Part shown: positions 46,015-55,455 of the stretch, piece after piece | How the letters are laid out: each line of letters opens with the position of its first letter | How positions within the stretch are numbered: position 1 is the stretch's first letter | NCBI RefSeq assembly: GCF_003020125.1 | Contig: NZ_PYFW01000001.1 | Span: 1,426,001-1,490,000, forward strand | Length of the DNA: 64,000 nt | Reading direction: 5' to 3' | Source: Bradyrhizobium sp. MOS003 | Lineage (GTDB): Bacteria > Pseudomonadota > Alphaproteobacteria > Rhizobiales > Xanthobacteraceae | Notes under the pieces: generated by a model | Database searches by the model: none | What the model saw: the letters and a program-made list of their open reading frames with translations, nothing else | Told to the model about the DNA's origin: nothing | Made by a program: the position numbers and the translations under genes

Positions 46015-46817
46015 GCCTGATCGACAGCATCTCGCTTCCGCGTCGTCTCCGTCTGCCGCGGGTCGACGGCCTGATCCAGTGGATTGTGCCGCTCACCATC
46101 ATCGCGATCTGGCAGGTCGCCAGCGTGACCGGCTTCGTGCCGAGCCGGGTGCTGCCGGCACCGAGCGACGTCCTGCTCGCCGGCTGGAAGCTGCTGGTCT
46201 CCGGCGAACTCGTTCGCAACATCTGGGTCTCGTTCTGGCGCGCCTCGATCGGCTTCCTGATCGGCGGCAGTATCGGCTTTGCCTTCGGCCTCGCCAACGG
46301 CCTGTCGCAGCTCTCGGCCAAGCTCACCGACACCACGCTGCAGATGGTACGCAACGTGCCGCATCTGGCGCTGATCCCGCTCGTCATCCTCTGGTTCGGC
46401 ATCGACGAGAGCGCGAAGCTCTTCCTGGTGGCGCTCGGCGTGTTCTTCCCGATCTACCTCAACACGCTGCACGGCATCCGCACCGTCGATCCGCAGCTGA
46501 TCGAGATGGGCCGGATCTACGGCATGACCGACGGCGAACTGTTCCACCGGGTGATCTTCCCGGGCGCGCTGCCGTCGATCTTCGTCGGCATCCGCTTCGC
46601 TCTCGGCATCATGTGGCTGACCCTGATCGTCGCCGAAACCATCGCGGCGTCATCGGGCCTCGGCTACATGGCGATGCAGGCGCGCGAGTTCATGCTGATC
46701 GACGTCGTCGTGCTCTCGATCCTGATCTACGCCCTGCTCGGCAAGCTCGCCGACAGCGCCTCCCGCGTGCTGGAGCGGGCGACGCTCTCCTGGCACCCCG
46801 CCTTCCAGAAACGTTGA
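46011..46817 (+). CDS. ssuC: Sulfonate ABC transporter permease, SsuC-type
   Basis: A 268-residue inner-membrane permease. The start [14 protein letters not shown] overlaps the last codon of ssuD (ATGA). Membrane segments include [20 protein letters not shown] and [17 protein letters not shown], and the EAA loop is [25 protein letters not shown], as in nitrate/sulfonate/taurine permeases. It works with SsuA and SsuB. Confidence 0.95.
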   Translation: MSLIDSISLPRRLRLPRVDGLIQWIVPLTIIAIWQVASVTGFVPSRVLPAPSDVLLAGWKLLVSGELVRNIWVSFWRASIGFLIGGSIGFAFGLANGLSQLSAKLTDTTLQMVRNVPHLALIPLVILWFGIDESAKLFLVALGVFFPIYLNTLHGIRTVDPQLIEMGRIYGMTDGELFHRVIFPGALPSIFVGIRFALGIMWLTLIVAETIAASSGLGYMAMQAREFMLIDVVVLSILIYALLGKLADSASRVLERATLSWHPAFQKR

Positions 46818-46836
46818 ACAGAAACACGGGCATCCC

Positions 46837-47685
46837 ATGCAGACAGCGCTTCGTACCTCCCTTCCCGAAACCGAGCTCGCCAGCCGCGCCGGTTTCGCGC
46901 CTCACGCCCGTGTTGTGCGCGAGGAGCGCCAAGGAGAACGTCAAGCGCGGAGCAGCGGCCTGCCGCTCAGCATCCGCGGCCTGCGCAAATCCTTCGGCAG
47001 CAACGAGGTGCTGCGCGGCATCGATTTGCACATCCCCGCCGGCCAGTTCGTTGCCATCGTCGGCAAAAGCGGTTGCGGCAAGAGCACGCTGCTGCGCCTG
47101 ATCGCAGGCCTCGACAAGATCGACGCCGGCAGCATCAGTTTCGGCCAGAATACCCAGCCCGAGGACATCCGCGTCATGTTCCAGGAACCGCGGTTGCTGC
47201 CCTGGGCGCGGGTGCTTTCCAATGTCGAGGTCGGTCTCGGCCGCGATCGTGCCTCCGGCGATGCGCATACACGCGCCGAGAAGGCGCTGACCGAGGTCGG
47301 CCTTGCCGACAAGCGCGACCAGTGGCCCTCGGTGCTGTCGGGCGGACAGAAGCAGCGCGTTGCGCTCGCCCGTGCGCTGGTCTCCCGTCCGCGCGTTCTC
47401 GCCTTCGACGAGCCCCTCGGTGCGCTGGATGCGCTGACCCGAATCTCGATGCAACGCCTGCTGGAGCGCGTCTGGCGCGACCAGGGCTTTACCGCGATTT
47501 TGGTGACCCATGACGTCGCCGAAGCCGTCGCCCTGGCCGACCGGGTGCTGGTGATCGACGAGGGCCGGATCGCCCATGACGTCACGATTAACGCCGCCCG
47601 ACCCCGCGAACGCGGCTCTGCCGAATTGGCAAGCCTCGAAGGCTCAATTTTGAGCAACCTTTTGTCGGCGGAAGATCGTACTTAG
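46837..47685 (+). CDS. ssuB: Sulfonate ABC transporter ATPase, SsuB-type
   Basis: A 282-residue ATPase. Walker A is GKSGCGKST, the Q-loop [11 protein letters not shown], the signature [16 protein letters not shown] and Walker [13 protein letters not shown]; the H-loop is [20 protein letters not shown] is typical of nitrate/sulfonate ATPases. The first 45 residues are an extra N-terminal tail not needed for the fold. 19 bases after ssuC. Confidence 0.95.
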   Translation: MQTALRTSLPETELASRAGFAPHARVVREERQGERQARSSGLPLSIRGLRKSFGSNEVLRGIDLHIPAGQFVAIVGKSGCGKSTLLRLIAGLDKIDAGSISFGQNTQPEDIRVMFQEPRLLPWARVLSNVEVGLGRDRASGDAHTRAEKALTEVGLADKRDQWPSVLSGGQKQRVALARALVSRPRVLAFDEPLGALDALTRISMQRLLERVWRDQGFTAILVTHDVAEAVALADRVLVIDEGRIAHDVTINAARPRERGSAELASLEGSILSNLLSAEDRT

Positions 47686-47717
47686 ATATTGGAGGACCCC
47701 GCGCCGGGGACCATGCC

Positions 47718-48299
47718 ATGAATGTAGTGCCTCGCGATCTCATGACTGAAACCGCCATCTCATCCGCCGATTTCCGCGGCGCCATGCGCCATCTCACCGG
47801 CGGCGTCAGCGTCATTACCGCCGGGCGGGGCAAGGACATCACCGGCATGACGGTGACCTCGGTGACCTCGCTGTCGGTCGAGCCGCCGACGCTGCTGGTC
47901 AGCATCAACCGCGATGCCTCGTCCTTCCCCTTGATCCGCCGCTTCGGCGCCTTCGGCGTGAACATCCTCAATGCCGACCAGCTCGACGTCGCCGAGCGCT
48001 TTGCCGGCAAGGGCGGGCTGAAGGGTGCCGACCGTTTCAAAGGTGCCGAGTGGGTGACAGCGGTCTCGGGCGTTCCGCTGCTGGTCGGCGCGCTGTCGGC
48101 GTTCGATTGCGAGGTCGAGGAGATCGTGGAGCGGCATTCGCACGGCATCGTCATCGGCCGTGTCAGGGGCATCAACAGCTCGACCCGCACTGCGGCGCTG
48201 GCCTATTGGCACGGCCAGTATGTGGCGGTCGACCAGGACGAGGTCGCGGCCAGGCTTGCGGATGTCAGCGTTCCCGCGCGCAGCCGGCGCGGCGTTTGA
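47718..48299 (+). CDS. NAD(P)H:flavin oxidoreductase (flavin reductase domain), probable SsuD partner
   Basis: A 193-residue protein of the flavin reductase-like (FMN-binding split barrel) family. Motifs: MRHLTGGVSVITAG, GMTVTSVTSLSVEPPTLLVSI, FGVNILNADQ and HSHGIVIGRVRGI. It differs from enteric SsuE in fold, but it has the position and activity expected to supply reduced FMN to SsuD, so its partner role is inferred from the operon. It follows ssuB by 32 bases. Confidence 0.9.
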   Translation: MNVVPRDLMTETAISSADFRGAMRHLTGGVSVITAGRGKDITGMTVTSVTSLSVEPPTLLVSINRDASSFPLIRRFGAFGVNILNADQLDVAERFAGKGGLKGADRFKGAEWVTAVSGVPLLVGALSAFDCEVEEIVERHSHGIVIGRVRGINSSTRTAALAYWHGQYVAVDQDEVAARLADVSVPARSRRGV

Positions 48300-48395
48300 C
48301 CGCCGCAGGCTGTCGGCGCAGAGGCTGGTCTTTTCTTCGTCATCGCTCTAGAAGCGCCCTGAACCTTCCCGCCGGGACGGCAACGGAGCGGAACG

Positions 48396-48554
48396 ATGAA
48401 GCGTATCGCGACCTGGGCGTTTTATGCCATCGGCGCGCTGGCGATCGCCTATCTCGCGCTCTACGCTTACGCGATGTTCTCGGGCCAGCCCGTGATCATC
48501 CCTGGCGATCCCATCCACATCTTCCGCAAGCCCGACGCGCCGAGTTATTCGTAG
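48396..48554 (+). CDS. 52-residue membrane-anchored hypothetical protein
   Basis: Begins MKRIATWAFYAIGALAIAYL, a single membrane helix, then a polar tail with a PGDPIHIFRKPDAPS stretch that would lie outside. An upstream AACGGAGCGGAACG gives a purine-rich ribosome site. Function unknown. It sits between the ssu flavin reductase and a palindromic repeat; co-transcription with ssu is possible. Confidence 0.6.
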   Translation: MKRIATWAFYAIGALAIAYLALYAYAMFSGQPVIIPGDPIHIFRKPDAPSYS

Positions 48555-48570
48555 AAACTCGGTAGGTCTC

Positions 48571-48706
48571 GTAGGGTGGGCAAAGGCGCACTTGCGCCGT
48601 GCCCACGATCTTTACATGTTGACAGAGACGGTGGGCACGCTTCCGCCTTCGCTCTTCGAGCTACGGCGGACAAGTCGCTTTGCGCTCCCTACGCCCACGG
48701 CCCTAC
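48571..48706. repeat. Dispersed inverted repeat (GTAGGGTGGGC family)
   Basis: GTAGGGTGGGCAAAGGCGCA near the left end pairs with the right end TGCGCTCCCTACGCCCAC-CCTAC and with an internal GTGCCCAC copy. Located just after the 52-residue gene and before the convergent peptidase gene, so it can end transcription from both sides. Confidence 0.7.
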
Positions 48707-48713
48707 GGCACCT

Positions 48714-49862
48714 TCACCCCCGCAAAATCGCCAGCGCCAGCGCTTGCGCGCGGGGCACGATGCTGTCGATCTCGAGATATTCCTCCGGCGTGTGCGCGAG
48801 CCCGCCGACCGGGCCGAGGCCGCAGATGGTCGGCGTGCCGACCGCGGCGGTGAAGCCGGAATCGGCGCAGCCGCCGGAGAATTCGCCCTGCAGCGTGGTG
48901 AGGCCGGCCTCTCTGGCTGCGGCCTGATAGCTGTCGAACAGCGCCTTTGAATCCGCGCTTTGCACCACCGGCACGAACTCGCCCTTGATCGTCAGAGTCG
49001 CGCTGGTGCCCGGCACGTAGGACGTCGCGACAATTTTTTGAATCGCGTCCATCACCCGCGCACGATCCGCCGGATCGACGTAGCGCAGGTCGATCTGGCC
49101 CTCGGCGTAGGGCGCGGTGGTGTTGACGGACTGACCGCCCGAGACCAGGCCGACATTGAGGGTGATGCCCCTGTCGAGATCGGTGAGCGCGTGGATCTGC
49201 ACGATCTTGTGCGCGAGTTCGCCGATCGCGCTGACGCCGGCGGCGAAATTGGCGCCGGAATGCGCGGCTTTGCCGGTGATGGCGAGATGCATGAAGATGC
49301 CGCCCTTGCGCCCGATCACGATGTTGCCGGTGGGGCGGCCCGGCTCGGAATTGAACACGGCGCGGGCCGAGCGGCCTTCGCGCTCGATCACGGGCCGGGA
49401 GGAGGGCGAGCCGATCTCCTCGTCCGAGGTGATCAGCAGCTTGATCGGATGCGGGTTGCCGCCGAATTTGTGGAAGGCGGTGGCGACGAAGATGTTCATC
49501 ACGACGCCGGACTTCATGTCGGCGACGCCAGGCCCATAGGCGCGGCCGTCCTTGATCGTGAACGGGCGCCGCTCCGCTTCGCCCTTGCCGAACACGGTGT
49601 CGCGATGTCCCATCAACAGCACCGGCTTCTCGTTGCTGCCGGGCTTTGCGACGTCGGCATGGATGGCGTCGCCGAAGGTGGCGTCGCCCTCGCGCCGGCA
49701 CGGAATGCCGTGCTCGGCAAAATGCCGCTCCAACCGCGCACCGACCGCATCGACGCCTTCCTTGTCATAGGAGCCGGAATCGATATTCACGACGTCGCGC
49801 AGCAGATCGATCATCGCCTGCTTCTGCGACGCCAGCCAGTCCGTGATTTGAGCTTGAGACAT
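48714..49862 (-). CDS. M20-family metallopeptidase (carboxypeptidase G2/ArgE-like)
   Basis: A 382-residue zinc hydrolase. Metal ligands are visible in MGHRDTVFG (His), GVADMKSGVV (Asp) and the general base pair TSDEEIGSP (Glu-Glu); a later loop SGGCADSGFTAAVG precedes the last metal region. A dimerisation domain lies in the middle (residues 180-290). Closest in layout to CPG2/glutamate carboxypeptidase rather than DapE. The substrate, an N-acyl amino acid or peptide, is unknown. Upstream is a repeat-containing gap before the flagellar operon. Confidence 0.9.
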   Translation of the reverse strand: MSQAQITDWLASQKQAMIDLLRDVVNIDSGSYDKEGVDAVGARLERHFAEHGIPCRREGDATFGDAIHADVAKPGSNEKPVLLMGHRDTVFGKGEAERRPFTIKDGRAYGPGVADMKSGVVMNIFVATAFHKFGGNPHPIKLLITSDEEIGSPSSRPVIEREGRSARAVFNSEPGRPTGNIVIGRKGGIFMHLAITGKAAHSGANFAAGVSAIGELAHKIVQIHALTDLDRGITLNVGLVSGGQSVNTTAPYAEGQIDLRYVDPADRARVMDAIQKIVATSYVPGTSATLTIKGEFVPVVQSADSKALFDSYQAAAREAGLTTLQGEFSGGCADSGFTAAVGTPTICGLGPVGGLAHTPEEYLEIDSIVPRAQALALAILRG

Positions 49863-49962
49863 GTGGTTCCTCGCGTGGTCTTCATGCGGGGTTATAGGGT
49901 CTGGCGTGCGGATGACCTAGTCACCGGACGCGGTCCCGTTATGCGAGGCATGCTCCCAATGC

Positions 49963-50042
49963 CGTCATTGCGAGCGTAGCGAAGCAATTCAGTCTGTCAC
50001 CGCGGAGGAATTCTGGATTGCTTCGCTGCGCTCGCAATGACG
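49963..50042. repeat. Dispersed palindromic repeat, second copy of the GTCATTGCGAG family
   Basis: CGTCATTGCGAG and CTCGCAATGACG form the outer arms, with inner GCGAAGCAATTC and ATTGCTTCGCT. The same family is at 1319-1406. It occupies the gap between the peptidase and flbD genes. Confidence 0.8.
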
Positions 50043-50068
50043 AAATTGGCGGCCTGTATCTAAAACAA

Positions 50069-50093
50069 AATGCCCGGGACCAGCCCGGGCATT
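50069..50093 (-). terminator. Intrinsic terminator of the fliF-fliG-fliH-fliN-flbD operon
   Basis: A perfect 10-bp stem (AATGCCCGGG with CCCGGGCATT) and a five-base loop is followed on the minus strand by TTGTTTTA, a T-rich run. It lies 30 bases after the flbD stop. Confidence 0.85.
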
Positions 50094-50122
50094 CGCAGTC
50101 TCAAGCAGAGTGGGGCGCTGCC

Positions 50123-51508
50123 CTACGCCCCCACCATCGGCATGCGCGGATACTCGCCCGGCGTTCCCGCCGGGGTGATCGGGATACCGCCGTCGGAATA
50201 TTCGTTGAGCTTGTTGCGCAGCGTGCGGATCGAGATGCCGAGGATGTTGGCGGCGTGGGTGCGGTTGCCGAGGCAGTGCTTCAGCGTTTCCAGGATCAGG
50301 TCGCGCTCGACATCGGCCACCGTGCGGCCGACCAGCGCCCGCGTCACCTGCTCGGCGGCCATCGTGGCATGCGCCACGGCCGGCACGGTCTTGGCGAGGT
50401 CGAGGCGGTCGCCGTCCGGCGTCAGGATGGCGTCGGCGCCGATCTCGTCGCCCTGTGCCATCAGCACCGCGCGATGCATGGTGTTTTCGAGCTCGCGGAC
50501 GTTGCCCTGCCAGCGGTTGGTCGAAAGCACGCGGCGCGCTTCCGCCGAGATCGGCCGCATCGGGACGCCATTGGCCTCGGCGTATTTCTTCACGAAGTGC
50601 TGGGCCAGCTCGAGGATGTCGAGGGGACGCTCGCGCAGCGGAGGGATCTTCAAATTCACGACGTTGAGGCGGAACAGCAGATCCTCGCGGAACGTGCCTT
50701 CGCGCACGGCGTCCACCAGATTGCGGTTCGAGGTCGCGATGATGCGAATGTCGACGGGGACCGGCTTGGTGCCGCCGACGCGATCGATCACGCGCTCCTG
50801 GATGGCGCGGAGCAGCTTGGATTGCAGGCGAACGTCCATCTCCGAGATTTCGTCGAGCAGCAGCGTGCCGCCGGTCGCTTCCTCGAACTTGCCGATGCGG
50901 CGGGCGATCGCGCCGGTGAAGGCACCCTTCTCGTGGCCGAACAGCTCGGATTCGAGAAGATGTTCGGGGATCGCGGCGCAGTTGATCGAGATGAAGGGAC
51001 GCTTGGCGCGGGCCGAGCGGGTGTGGACGTAGCGGGCCAGCACTTCCTTGCCCGTTCCGGACTCGCCGGTGACCATCACCGAGGCGTCGGAGCCCGCGAT
51101 CTGCTGCGCCAGCTTGATCACCTTGGCCATCGCCTCGTCGCGATAGACCAGCTCGCGGGAATCGTTGGCGACCGCGGCCAGCACCGCGGCGATCAGCTCC
51201 GGGTCCGGTGGCAGCGGGATGTATTCCTTGGCGCCGGCGTGAATCGCGGCGACCGCAGCGCGGGCGTCGTTGGTAATGCCGCAGGCGACGATCGGGGCGT
51301 GGATGTGCTCGGCCTCGAGCCGCATCACGAGGTCGCGGATGTCGAGGGCGACGTCGACCAACAGGAGGTCGGCACCCTTGCCGCCGCGCAGCACGCGCAT
51401 CGCCTGCTCGTGATCCTCGGCATGGGTCACGGTGGCGCCGTTGTCCATCGCGATCTTGGTGGCGGTGGTGAGCTGGCCCTTCAGTGTGCCAACGATGAGA
51501 AGCCGCAT
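50123..51508 (-). CDS. flbD: FlbD, sigma-54 activator of flagellar genes
   Basis: A 461-residue bacterial enhancer-binding protein that drives late flagellar genes with sigma-54. The N-terminal receiver domain is degenerate (RLLIVGTLKGQL has no acidic pair, although LLLVDVALDI keeps the central Asp), as in Caulobacter FlbD, which is not controlled by ordinary phosphorylation. The AAA+ core has Walker A GESGTGKE, the sigma-54 contact GAFTGA and FREDLLFRLNVV. A Fis-type helix-turn-helix is near residues 415-440 (HAANILGISIRTLRNKLNEY). Last gene of the fliF-to-flbD operon. Confidence 0.93.
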   Translation of the reverse strand: MRLLIVGTLKGQLTTATKIAMDNGATVTHAEDHEQAMRVLRGGKGADLLLVDVALDIRDLVMRLEAEHIHAPIVACGITNDARAAVAAIHAGAKEYIPLPPDPELIAAVLAAVANDSRELVYRDEAMAKVIKLAQQIAGSDASVMVTGESGTGKEVLARYVHTRSARAKRPFISINCAAIPEHLLESELFGHEKGAFTGAIARRIGKFEEATGGTLLLDEISEMDVRLQSKLLRAIQERVIDRVGGTKPVPVDIRIIATSNRNLVDAVREGTFREDLLFRLNVVNLKIPPLRERPLDILELAQHFVKKYAEANGVPMRPISAEARRVLSTNRWQGNVRELENTMHRAVLMAQGDEIGADAILTPDGDRLDLAKTVPAVAHATMAAEQVTRALVGRTVADVERDLILETLKHCLGNRTHAANILGISIRTLRNKLNEYSDGGIPITPAGTPGEYPRMPMVGA

Positions 51509-51541
51509 GTCAGTCTCCTGTCCGTCTGGTCGCGCGCGCTA

Positions 51542-51892
51542 TCAGCTGCGTTCGGTCTTGATGATTTCGGTCATGGTCACCCCGAGCTTGTCCTCCACCA
51601 GGACGACTTCGCCGCGGGCAACCAGCTTGTTGTTGACGTAGATGTCGATGGCCTCGCCGACGCGGCGGTCGAGCTCGAGCACGGTGCCGGGTCCGAGCTT
51701 CAACAGCTCGCTGACGTCCATCTTCGAGCGGCCGAGCACCGCCGAGACCTGCACGGGAACGTCGAACACCGCCTCGAGGTCGGCGGCGGCACGCGCCGCA
51801 TATTCGTCCTCGTTGTAGCCGACATCCGTGCCGTTGGGCGGCATCGGGCCGTTCAGATCGGGCAGCGGGACCTGTCCGTCGGTGTCGCTCAT
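51542..51892 (-). CDS. fliN: FliN, flagellar motor switch protein
   Basis: A 116-residue switch/C-ring protein. The C-terminal SpoA domain is clear: VPVQVSAVLGRSKMDVSELL, then GTVLELDRRVGEAIDIYVNN and LVARGEVVLVEDKLGVTMTEI. An acidic N-terminal 40 residues precede it. It lies between fliH and flbD, with three bases to the fliH stop upstream. Confidence 0.96.
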   Translation of the reverse strand: MSDTDGQVPLPDLNGPMPPNGTDVGYNEDEYAARAAADLEAVFDVPVQVSAVLGRSKMDVSELLKLGPGTVLELDRRVGEAIDIYVNNKLVARGEVVLVEDKLGVTMTEIIKTERS

Positions 51893-51895
51893 GGC

Positions 51896-52519
51896 CTAGC
51901 TCCCCCTGCGGGACGCGACATAGCGTCCAACCATTTCGTCGATCTTGGCCGCGATGGCGCCGCGCTCCAGCACGACACCGCCATCGGCCCATTCGATCCG
52001 GCAGTCGCCGGTCGCAATCTCCGGCTCGGCCAGGATCACCAGCCGTCCTTCGAAGCCGCTCTGCTTGGCGAGCCGCTCGATCTTCTCGCGTGCGCTGTCG
52101 TAAAGCGCGTCGTTGATGCGGACCACCAGATGCGGCGTCGCGACCAGATGCGAGAAGCAGTCCTTGACCAGTGCGACGATCTCGCCGAGCGGCTCGGCGG
52201 CGACCAGGTCGGCGCACAGCTTGCGCGCGACCGCCACTGCGACGTCGACCGCCTCGGTCTCCATCTTGGATTCGATGTTGCCGATGCCGGACGCGATGCC
52301 GCGGATGCCGATGTTGATCTCTTCCATGGCCAGCGCGACGCGGCGGTCGCTCTCGGCCTTGGCCTCCTGCTGGCCGGCGGCAAAGCCGTCCTGATAGGCG
52401 CGCGCCTCGGCTTCCGCGATCCTCTGGGCGATCTCCGCGGCAGTCGCGGCCTTCTCCCGCGTCGTCCGCTCGGGCGCCGCGAAGTCGGTATCGAACAGGA
52501 ATTTTGCCGGAGCGGCCAT
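51896..52519 (-). CDS. fliH: FliH-like flagellar assembly protein
   Basis: A 207-residue cytoplasmic protein, the negative regulator of the FliI export ATPase. It has an Ala/Glu-rich helical part (EIAQRIAEAEARAYQDGFAAGQQEAKAE), where the GQ/A-rich repeats of FliH stalks lie, and a C-terminal HrpE/YscL-like domain (VAVARKLCADLVA through LVVRINDALYDS to WADGGVVLERG). The start overlaps the fliG stop (ATGA). No fliI lies in the window. Identification rests on layout and position rather than strong motifs. Confidence 0.85.
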   Translation of the reverse strand: MAAPAKFLFDTDFAAPERTTREKAATAAEIAQRIAEAEARAYQDGFAAGQQEAKAESDRRVALAMEEINIGIRGIASGIGNIESKMETEAVDVAVAVARKLCADLVAAEPLGEIVALVKDCFSHLVATPHLVVRINDALYDSAREKIERLAKQSGFEGRLVILAEPEIATGDCRIEWADGGVVLERGAIAAKIDEMVGRYVASRRGS

Positions 52520-53607
52520 CAATACACCAGTTCGTCGTCGGCGCGGTTCTTGGTCAGCATGATCTCGCCCTTGGCGGCGAGATCCTTGGCGAGATTGACC
52601 AGCAGGGCCTGCGCCTCGTCGACGTCGCGCAGGCGGACCGGTCCCATCGCGGCCATGTCGTCCTGCAACATCTTGGCGGCGCGCGAGGACATGTTGCCGA
52701 AGAAGAAGTTGCGGACGTCCTCGTTGGCGCTCTTGAGCGCGACGCCGAGCTTGTCCTTGTCGACGTTGCGCATCAACGTCTGGGCCGAGCCGGAATCCAG
52801 CTTCACGAGGTCGTCGAAGGTGAACATCAGCGCCTTGATGCGCTCGGCCGATTCGCGGTTGTCCTCTTCCAGCGAGGTGATGAAGCGGGTTTCGGTCTGG
52901 CGGTCGAAATTGTTGAAGATTTCGGCCATCACCTCGTGGGCGTCGCGGCGGCGGGTCTGCGACAGGTTGGACATGAATTCCGTGCGCAGCGTCTTCTCCA
53001 CGCTCTCGATCACCTCCTTCTGCACCGCTTCCATCTTCAGCATGCGGTTGACGACGTCGAGCGCGAGCTCCTCGGGGAAGATGCCGAGCACGCGCGCGGC
53101 GTGTTCCGGCTTCAGCTTCGACAGCACCACCGCGATGGTCTGCGGATATTCGTTCTTGAGATAGTTGGCGAGCACCTCTTCCTGCACGTTGGAGAGCTTC
53201 TCCCACATGTTGCGTCCCGCGGGACCGCGGATCTCGTCCATGATGCCGTTGACGCGCTCCGGCGGCAGGTACTGCTGGAGCAGCCGCTCGGTGGCGTCGA
53301 AATTGCCCATCAGCGCGCCCGAGGCCGACATGCGCGAGACGAACTCGAGCAGCATGTCCTCGACCGTGTCGACCTCGACGGTGCCCAGCGTCGACATCTC
53401 CAGCGAGAGCTGGCGCACCTCGTCGTCGTCGAGCATCGACCAGATCTTGCCGCCATATTGCTCGCCCAGCGCCAGCATCAGGATCGCGGCGCGCTTGGGT
53501 CCTGCCACCGCCTCGGTTTGCCCCGCGCGACTGCCGGCACGCTGGCCGAGCGTGGAGATCACGCTGGTGATGTCGTTGGAGTTGGCGTTTTGCAGATTTC
53601 CGGCCAT
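52519..53607 (-). CDS. fliG: FliG, flagellar motor switch protein
   Basis: A 362-residue C-ring protein that transmits torque between stator and MS ring. The N-terminal domain has [20 protein letters not shown]; the middle domain has the EHPQ-like hinge ending [19 protein letters not shown]; the C-terminal torque helix contains [20 protein letters not shown] with charged residues. Length is slightly above average from an N-terminal extension of about 28 residues. 44 bases after fliF. Confidence 0.96.
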   Translation of the reverse strand: MAGNLQNANSNDITSVISTLGQRAGSRAGQTEAVAGPKRAAILMLALGEQYGGKIWSMLDDDEVRQLSLEMSTLGTVEVDTVEDMLLEFVSRMSASGALMGNFDATERLLQQYLPPERVNGIMDEIRGPAGRNMWEKLSNVQEEVLANYLKNEYPQTIAVVLSKLKPEHAARVLGIFPEELALDVVNRMLKMEAVQKEVIESVEKTLRTEFMSNLSQTRRRDAHEVMAEIFNNFDRQTETRFITSLEEDNRESAERIKALMFTFDDLVKLDSGSAQTLMRNVDKDKLGVALKSANEDVRNFFFGNMSSRAAKMLQDDMAAMGPVRLRDVDEAQALLVNLAKDLAAKGEIMLTKNRADDELVY

Positions 53608-53651
53608 GTCAGATCACTTCTTGATTCACTGGGTAAGTTTCTTGGCTAGGA

Positions 53652-55262
53652 TTATTTGGTTGGCTCGGTCAGCCACTGGCGGATGATGGCGACGGTTTCG
53701 TTGGGGTTGCGCTCGGCGAGTTCGCCGACGCGATGAACGGATTGGGCGTGGACCTGGCCCTGGACGGTGGCGACGTCGATCGCGCTGGCGGCGCCGCTCG
53801 GCAGCAATGCCTGGCCGGCTGGCGCGGTCTCTTCGGAGGCGGCCGGGCCGGAGAGCACGCCGGAGATGGCAGCGGCGACTTCGTCGGAGGCCAGGATGCG
53901 CTTGACCAGCGGGCGGATCACCAGGAACAGCACGATCAGGCCGAGCAGCATCATCACGCCGAGTTCGACGAAGTACATGACGTCGTCCTTGGTGAACTGG
54001 AGCATGCCGAGGAAGCCGGAGGGCTCGCTGATCGGGGCTGTGGACGGCGCATCCGCAAAGCGCAGGTTGACGACCTCGACTTGGTCGCCGCGCTTCTGGT
54101 CGAAGCCGATCGCCGAGCGCACCAGGGTGGCGATGCGGTCGAGCTGCTCCTTGGTGCGGTCGGTGTAGACGAGCTCTCCCTTGTCGTTCTTGGCGTAGAT
54201 GCCGTCGACCAGCACCGCGACCGAGATGCGGTTGACCCTGCCGGCCTCGGTCACCTCGGTCTTGGTGGTGCGGGAGATCTCGTAATTGTTGGTCTCTTCG
54301 GACTTCTTGCTCTGGTCCTTGGCCGTGGCGCCGCTGTTCTGCTGGTTGCCGGGCAGCTCGTTGTTGACGGTGACCTGGCCGTTGTTGTCGGCGGTCATGC
54401 TCTGCTCTTCGCGGGTCTGGCTCGAGCGCAGCACGCGGCCTTCGGGGTCGAACTTGTCCGAGGTCTGGGTGATCTTATTGAAGTCGAAATCGGCGGAGAG
54501 CTGGACGCGGGCGCGGCCCGAGCCGACCACGGAGGAGACGATGTCCTCGACCTGCTTGCGGATCCGCTTCTCGAAGGAGATGCGGCGCTCGTCGCCGACC
54601 GCCTGCTCCGGGTCGGTGGCGGCGCCGTCGGCGAGCAGCTGGCCGGCCTCGTCGACGATCGAGACCCGCTGCGGCTTCAGGCCGTTGACGGCGGAGGCGA
54701 CGAGGTGGCGGATGGCGCGGATCTGCTGGGCTTCCAGCGCGCCGCGGACCCGGACCACGATCGAGGCCGACGGCTCCGGCGCCTCGCGGGCGAACAGCGG
54801 GCGCTCGGGCAGCACCAGATGGACGCGGGCGGCCTGGATGCGGTCGATGGCGCGGATGGTGCGGGCGAGCTCGCCTTCCAGCGCGCGGAGGTGATTGATG
54901 TTCTGGACGAAGGAGGTGGTGCCGAGGGCGTCCGACTTGTCGAACACCTCGTAGCCGACGCCGCCGCCCTTGGGCAGGCCGCCCTCGGCGAGCTTCATCC
55001 GCAGGCGCGTGACCTTGTCCTTGGGCACCATGATGATGCTGCCCTCGTTGCGGATCTCGAACTGGATGCCCTGGCGCTCCAGGTCCTTGATAATGCCGGA
55101 GGAGTCCTCGACGCTGAGGTCGGTGAACAGCGTCGTCATCTGCGGCGTGGTGACGCGCATGATGACGAACGCGAAAAAGCCGATGAGCGCGGCGGTGACC
55201 GCGATCATCGCCCCGAACCGGGCGGCGCCGATACTCTTCAGAAAGTCCGCAAGACCTTGCAA
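53652..55262 (-). CDS. fliF: FliF, flagellar MS-ring protein
   Basis: A 536-residue membrane protein forming the MS ring. It has two membrane segments (MIAVTAALIGFFAFVIMRV near the start and VMYFVELGVMMLLGLIVLFLVIRPLV near residue 435), the ring-building motifs between them (EGELARTIRAIDRIQAARVH, LPERPLFAREAPEPSA), and a C-terminal FliG-binding tail (ERNPNETVAIIRQWL). The start codon is TTG, preceded by GGGGCGG. It is first in the operon fliF-fliG-fliH-fliN-flbD. A CtrA-like pair of TTAA sites lies 83-96 bases upstream. Confidence 0.96.
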   Translation of the reverse strand: MQGLADFLKSIGAARFGAMIAVTAALIGFFAFVIMRVTTPQMTTLFTDLSVEDSSGIIKDLERQGIQFEIRNEGSIIMVPKDKVTRLRMKLAEGGLPKGGGVGYEVFDKSDALGTTSFVQNINHLRALEGELARTIRAIDRIQAARVHLVLPERPLFAREAPEPSASIVVRVRGALEAQQIRAIRHLVASAVNGLKPQRVSIVDEAGQLLADGAATDPEQAVGDERRISFEKRIRKQVEDIVSSVVGSGRARVQLSADFDFNKITQTSDKFDPEGRVLRSSQTREEQSMTADNNGQVTVNNELPGNQQNSGATAKDQSKKSEETNNYEISRTTKTEVTEAGRVNRISVAVLVDGIYAKNDKGELVYTDRTKEQLDRIATLVRSAIGFDQKRGDQVEVVNLRFADAPSTAPISEPSGFLGMLQFTKDDVMYFVELGVMMLLGLIVLFLVIRPLVKRILASDEVAAAISGVLSGPAASEETAPAGQALLPSGAASAIDVATVQGQVHAQSVHRVGELAERNPNETVAIIRQWLTEPTK

Positions 55263-55344
55263 GCAACCGCCCCAACAGATTCGGCCGCTTTCACCGGGAA
55301 AGGCCGACTGGGCAATTATTGCCTAGGTGATGGTTTCGATATGG

Positions 55345-55358
55345 TTAACGAAGGTTAA
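55345..55358. promoter_or_regulatory. CtrA-like TTAA pair upstream of fliF
   Basis: TTAACGAAGGTTAA has two TTAA half sites spaced by six bases; the CtrA consensus is TTAA-N7-TTAA. It lies 83-96 bases before the fliF start codon. CtrA activates fliF in Caulobacter. The spacing is off by one, so this is only a candidate. Confidence 0.4.
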
Positions 55359-55396
55359 GAGGTCGGACAAAAGTAGCGCAAATGGCGGATATGAAA

Positions 55397-55427
55397 AAAA
55401 TCGGCCTCGCGGGGCGGGGCCGATTTT
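55397..55427. terminator. Hairpin between sciP and fliF
   Basis: AAAATCGGCC and GGCCGATTTT form a 10-bp stem with an 11-base loop, flanked by A-rich and T-rich ends, so it can work in either direction. It follows the sciP stop by 28 bases and would isolate sciP transcription from fliF. Confidence 0.85.
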
Positions 55428-55455
55428 CGTCAAAAGCCGCAGATTTCCGGATCGC

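Noticed and set aside
50018..53164. Very long open frame on the plus strand opposite the flagellar operon (about 1000 codons)
   Set aside because: It lies antisense to flbD, fliN, fliH and fliG, whose domains are clear; its Arg/Asp/His-rich composition is the usual shadow of high-GC coding DNA.
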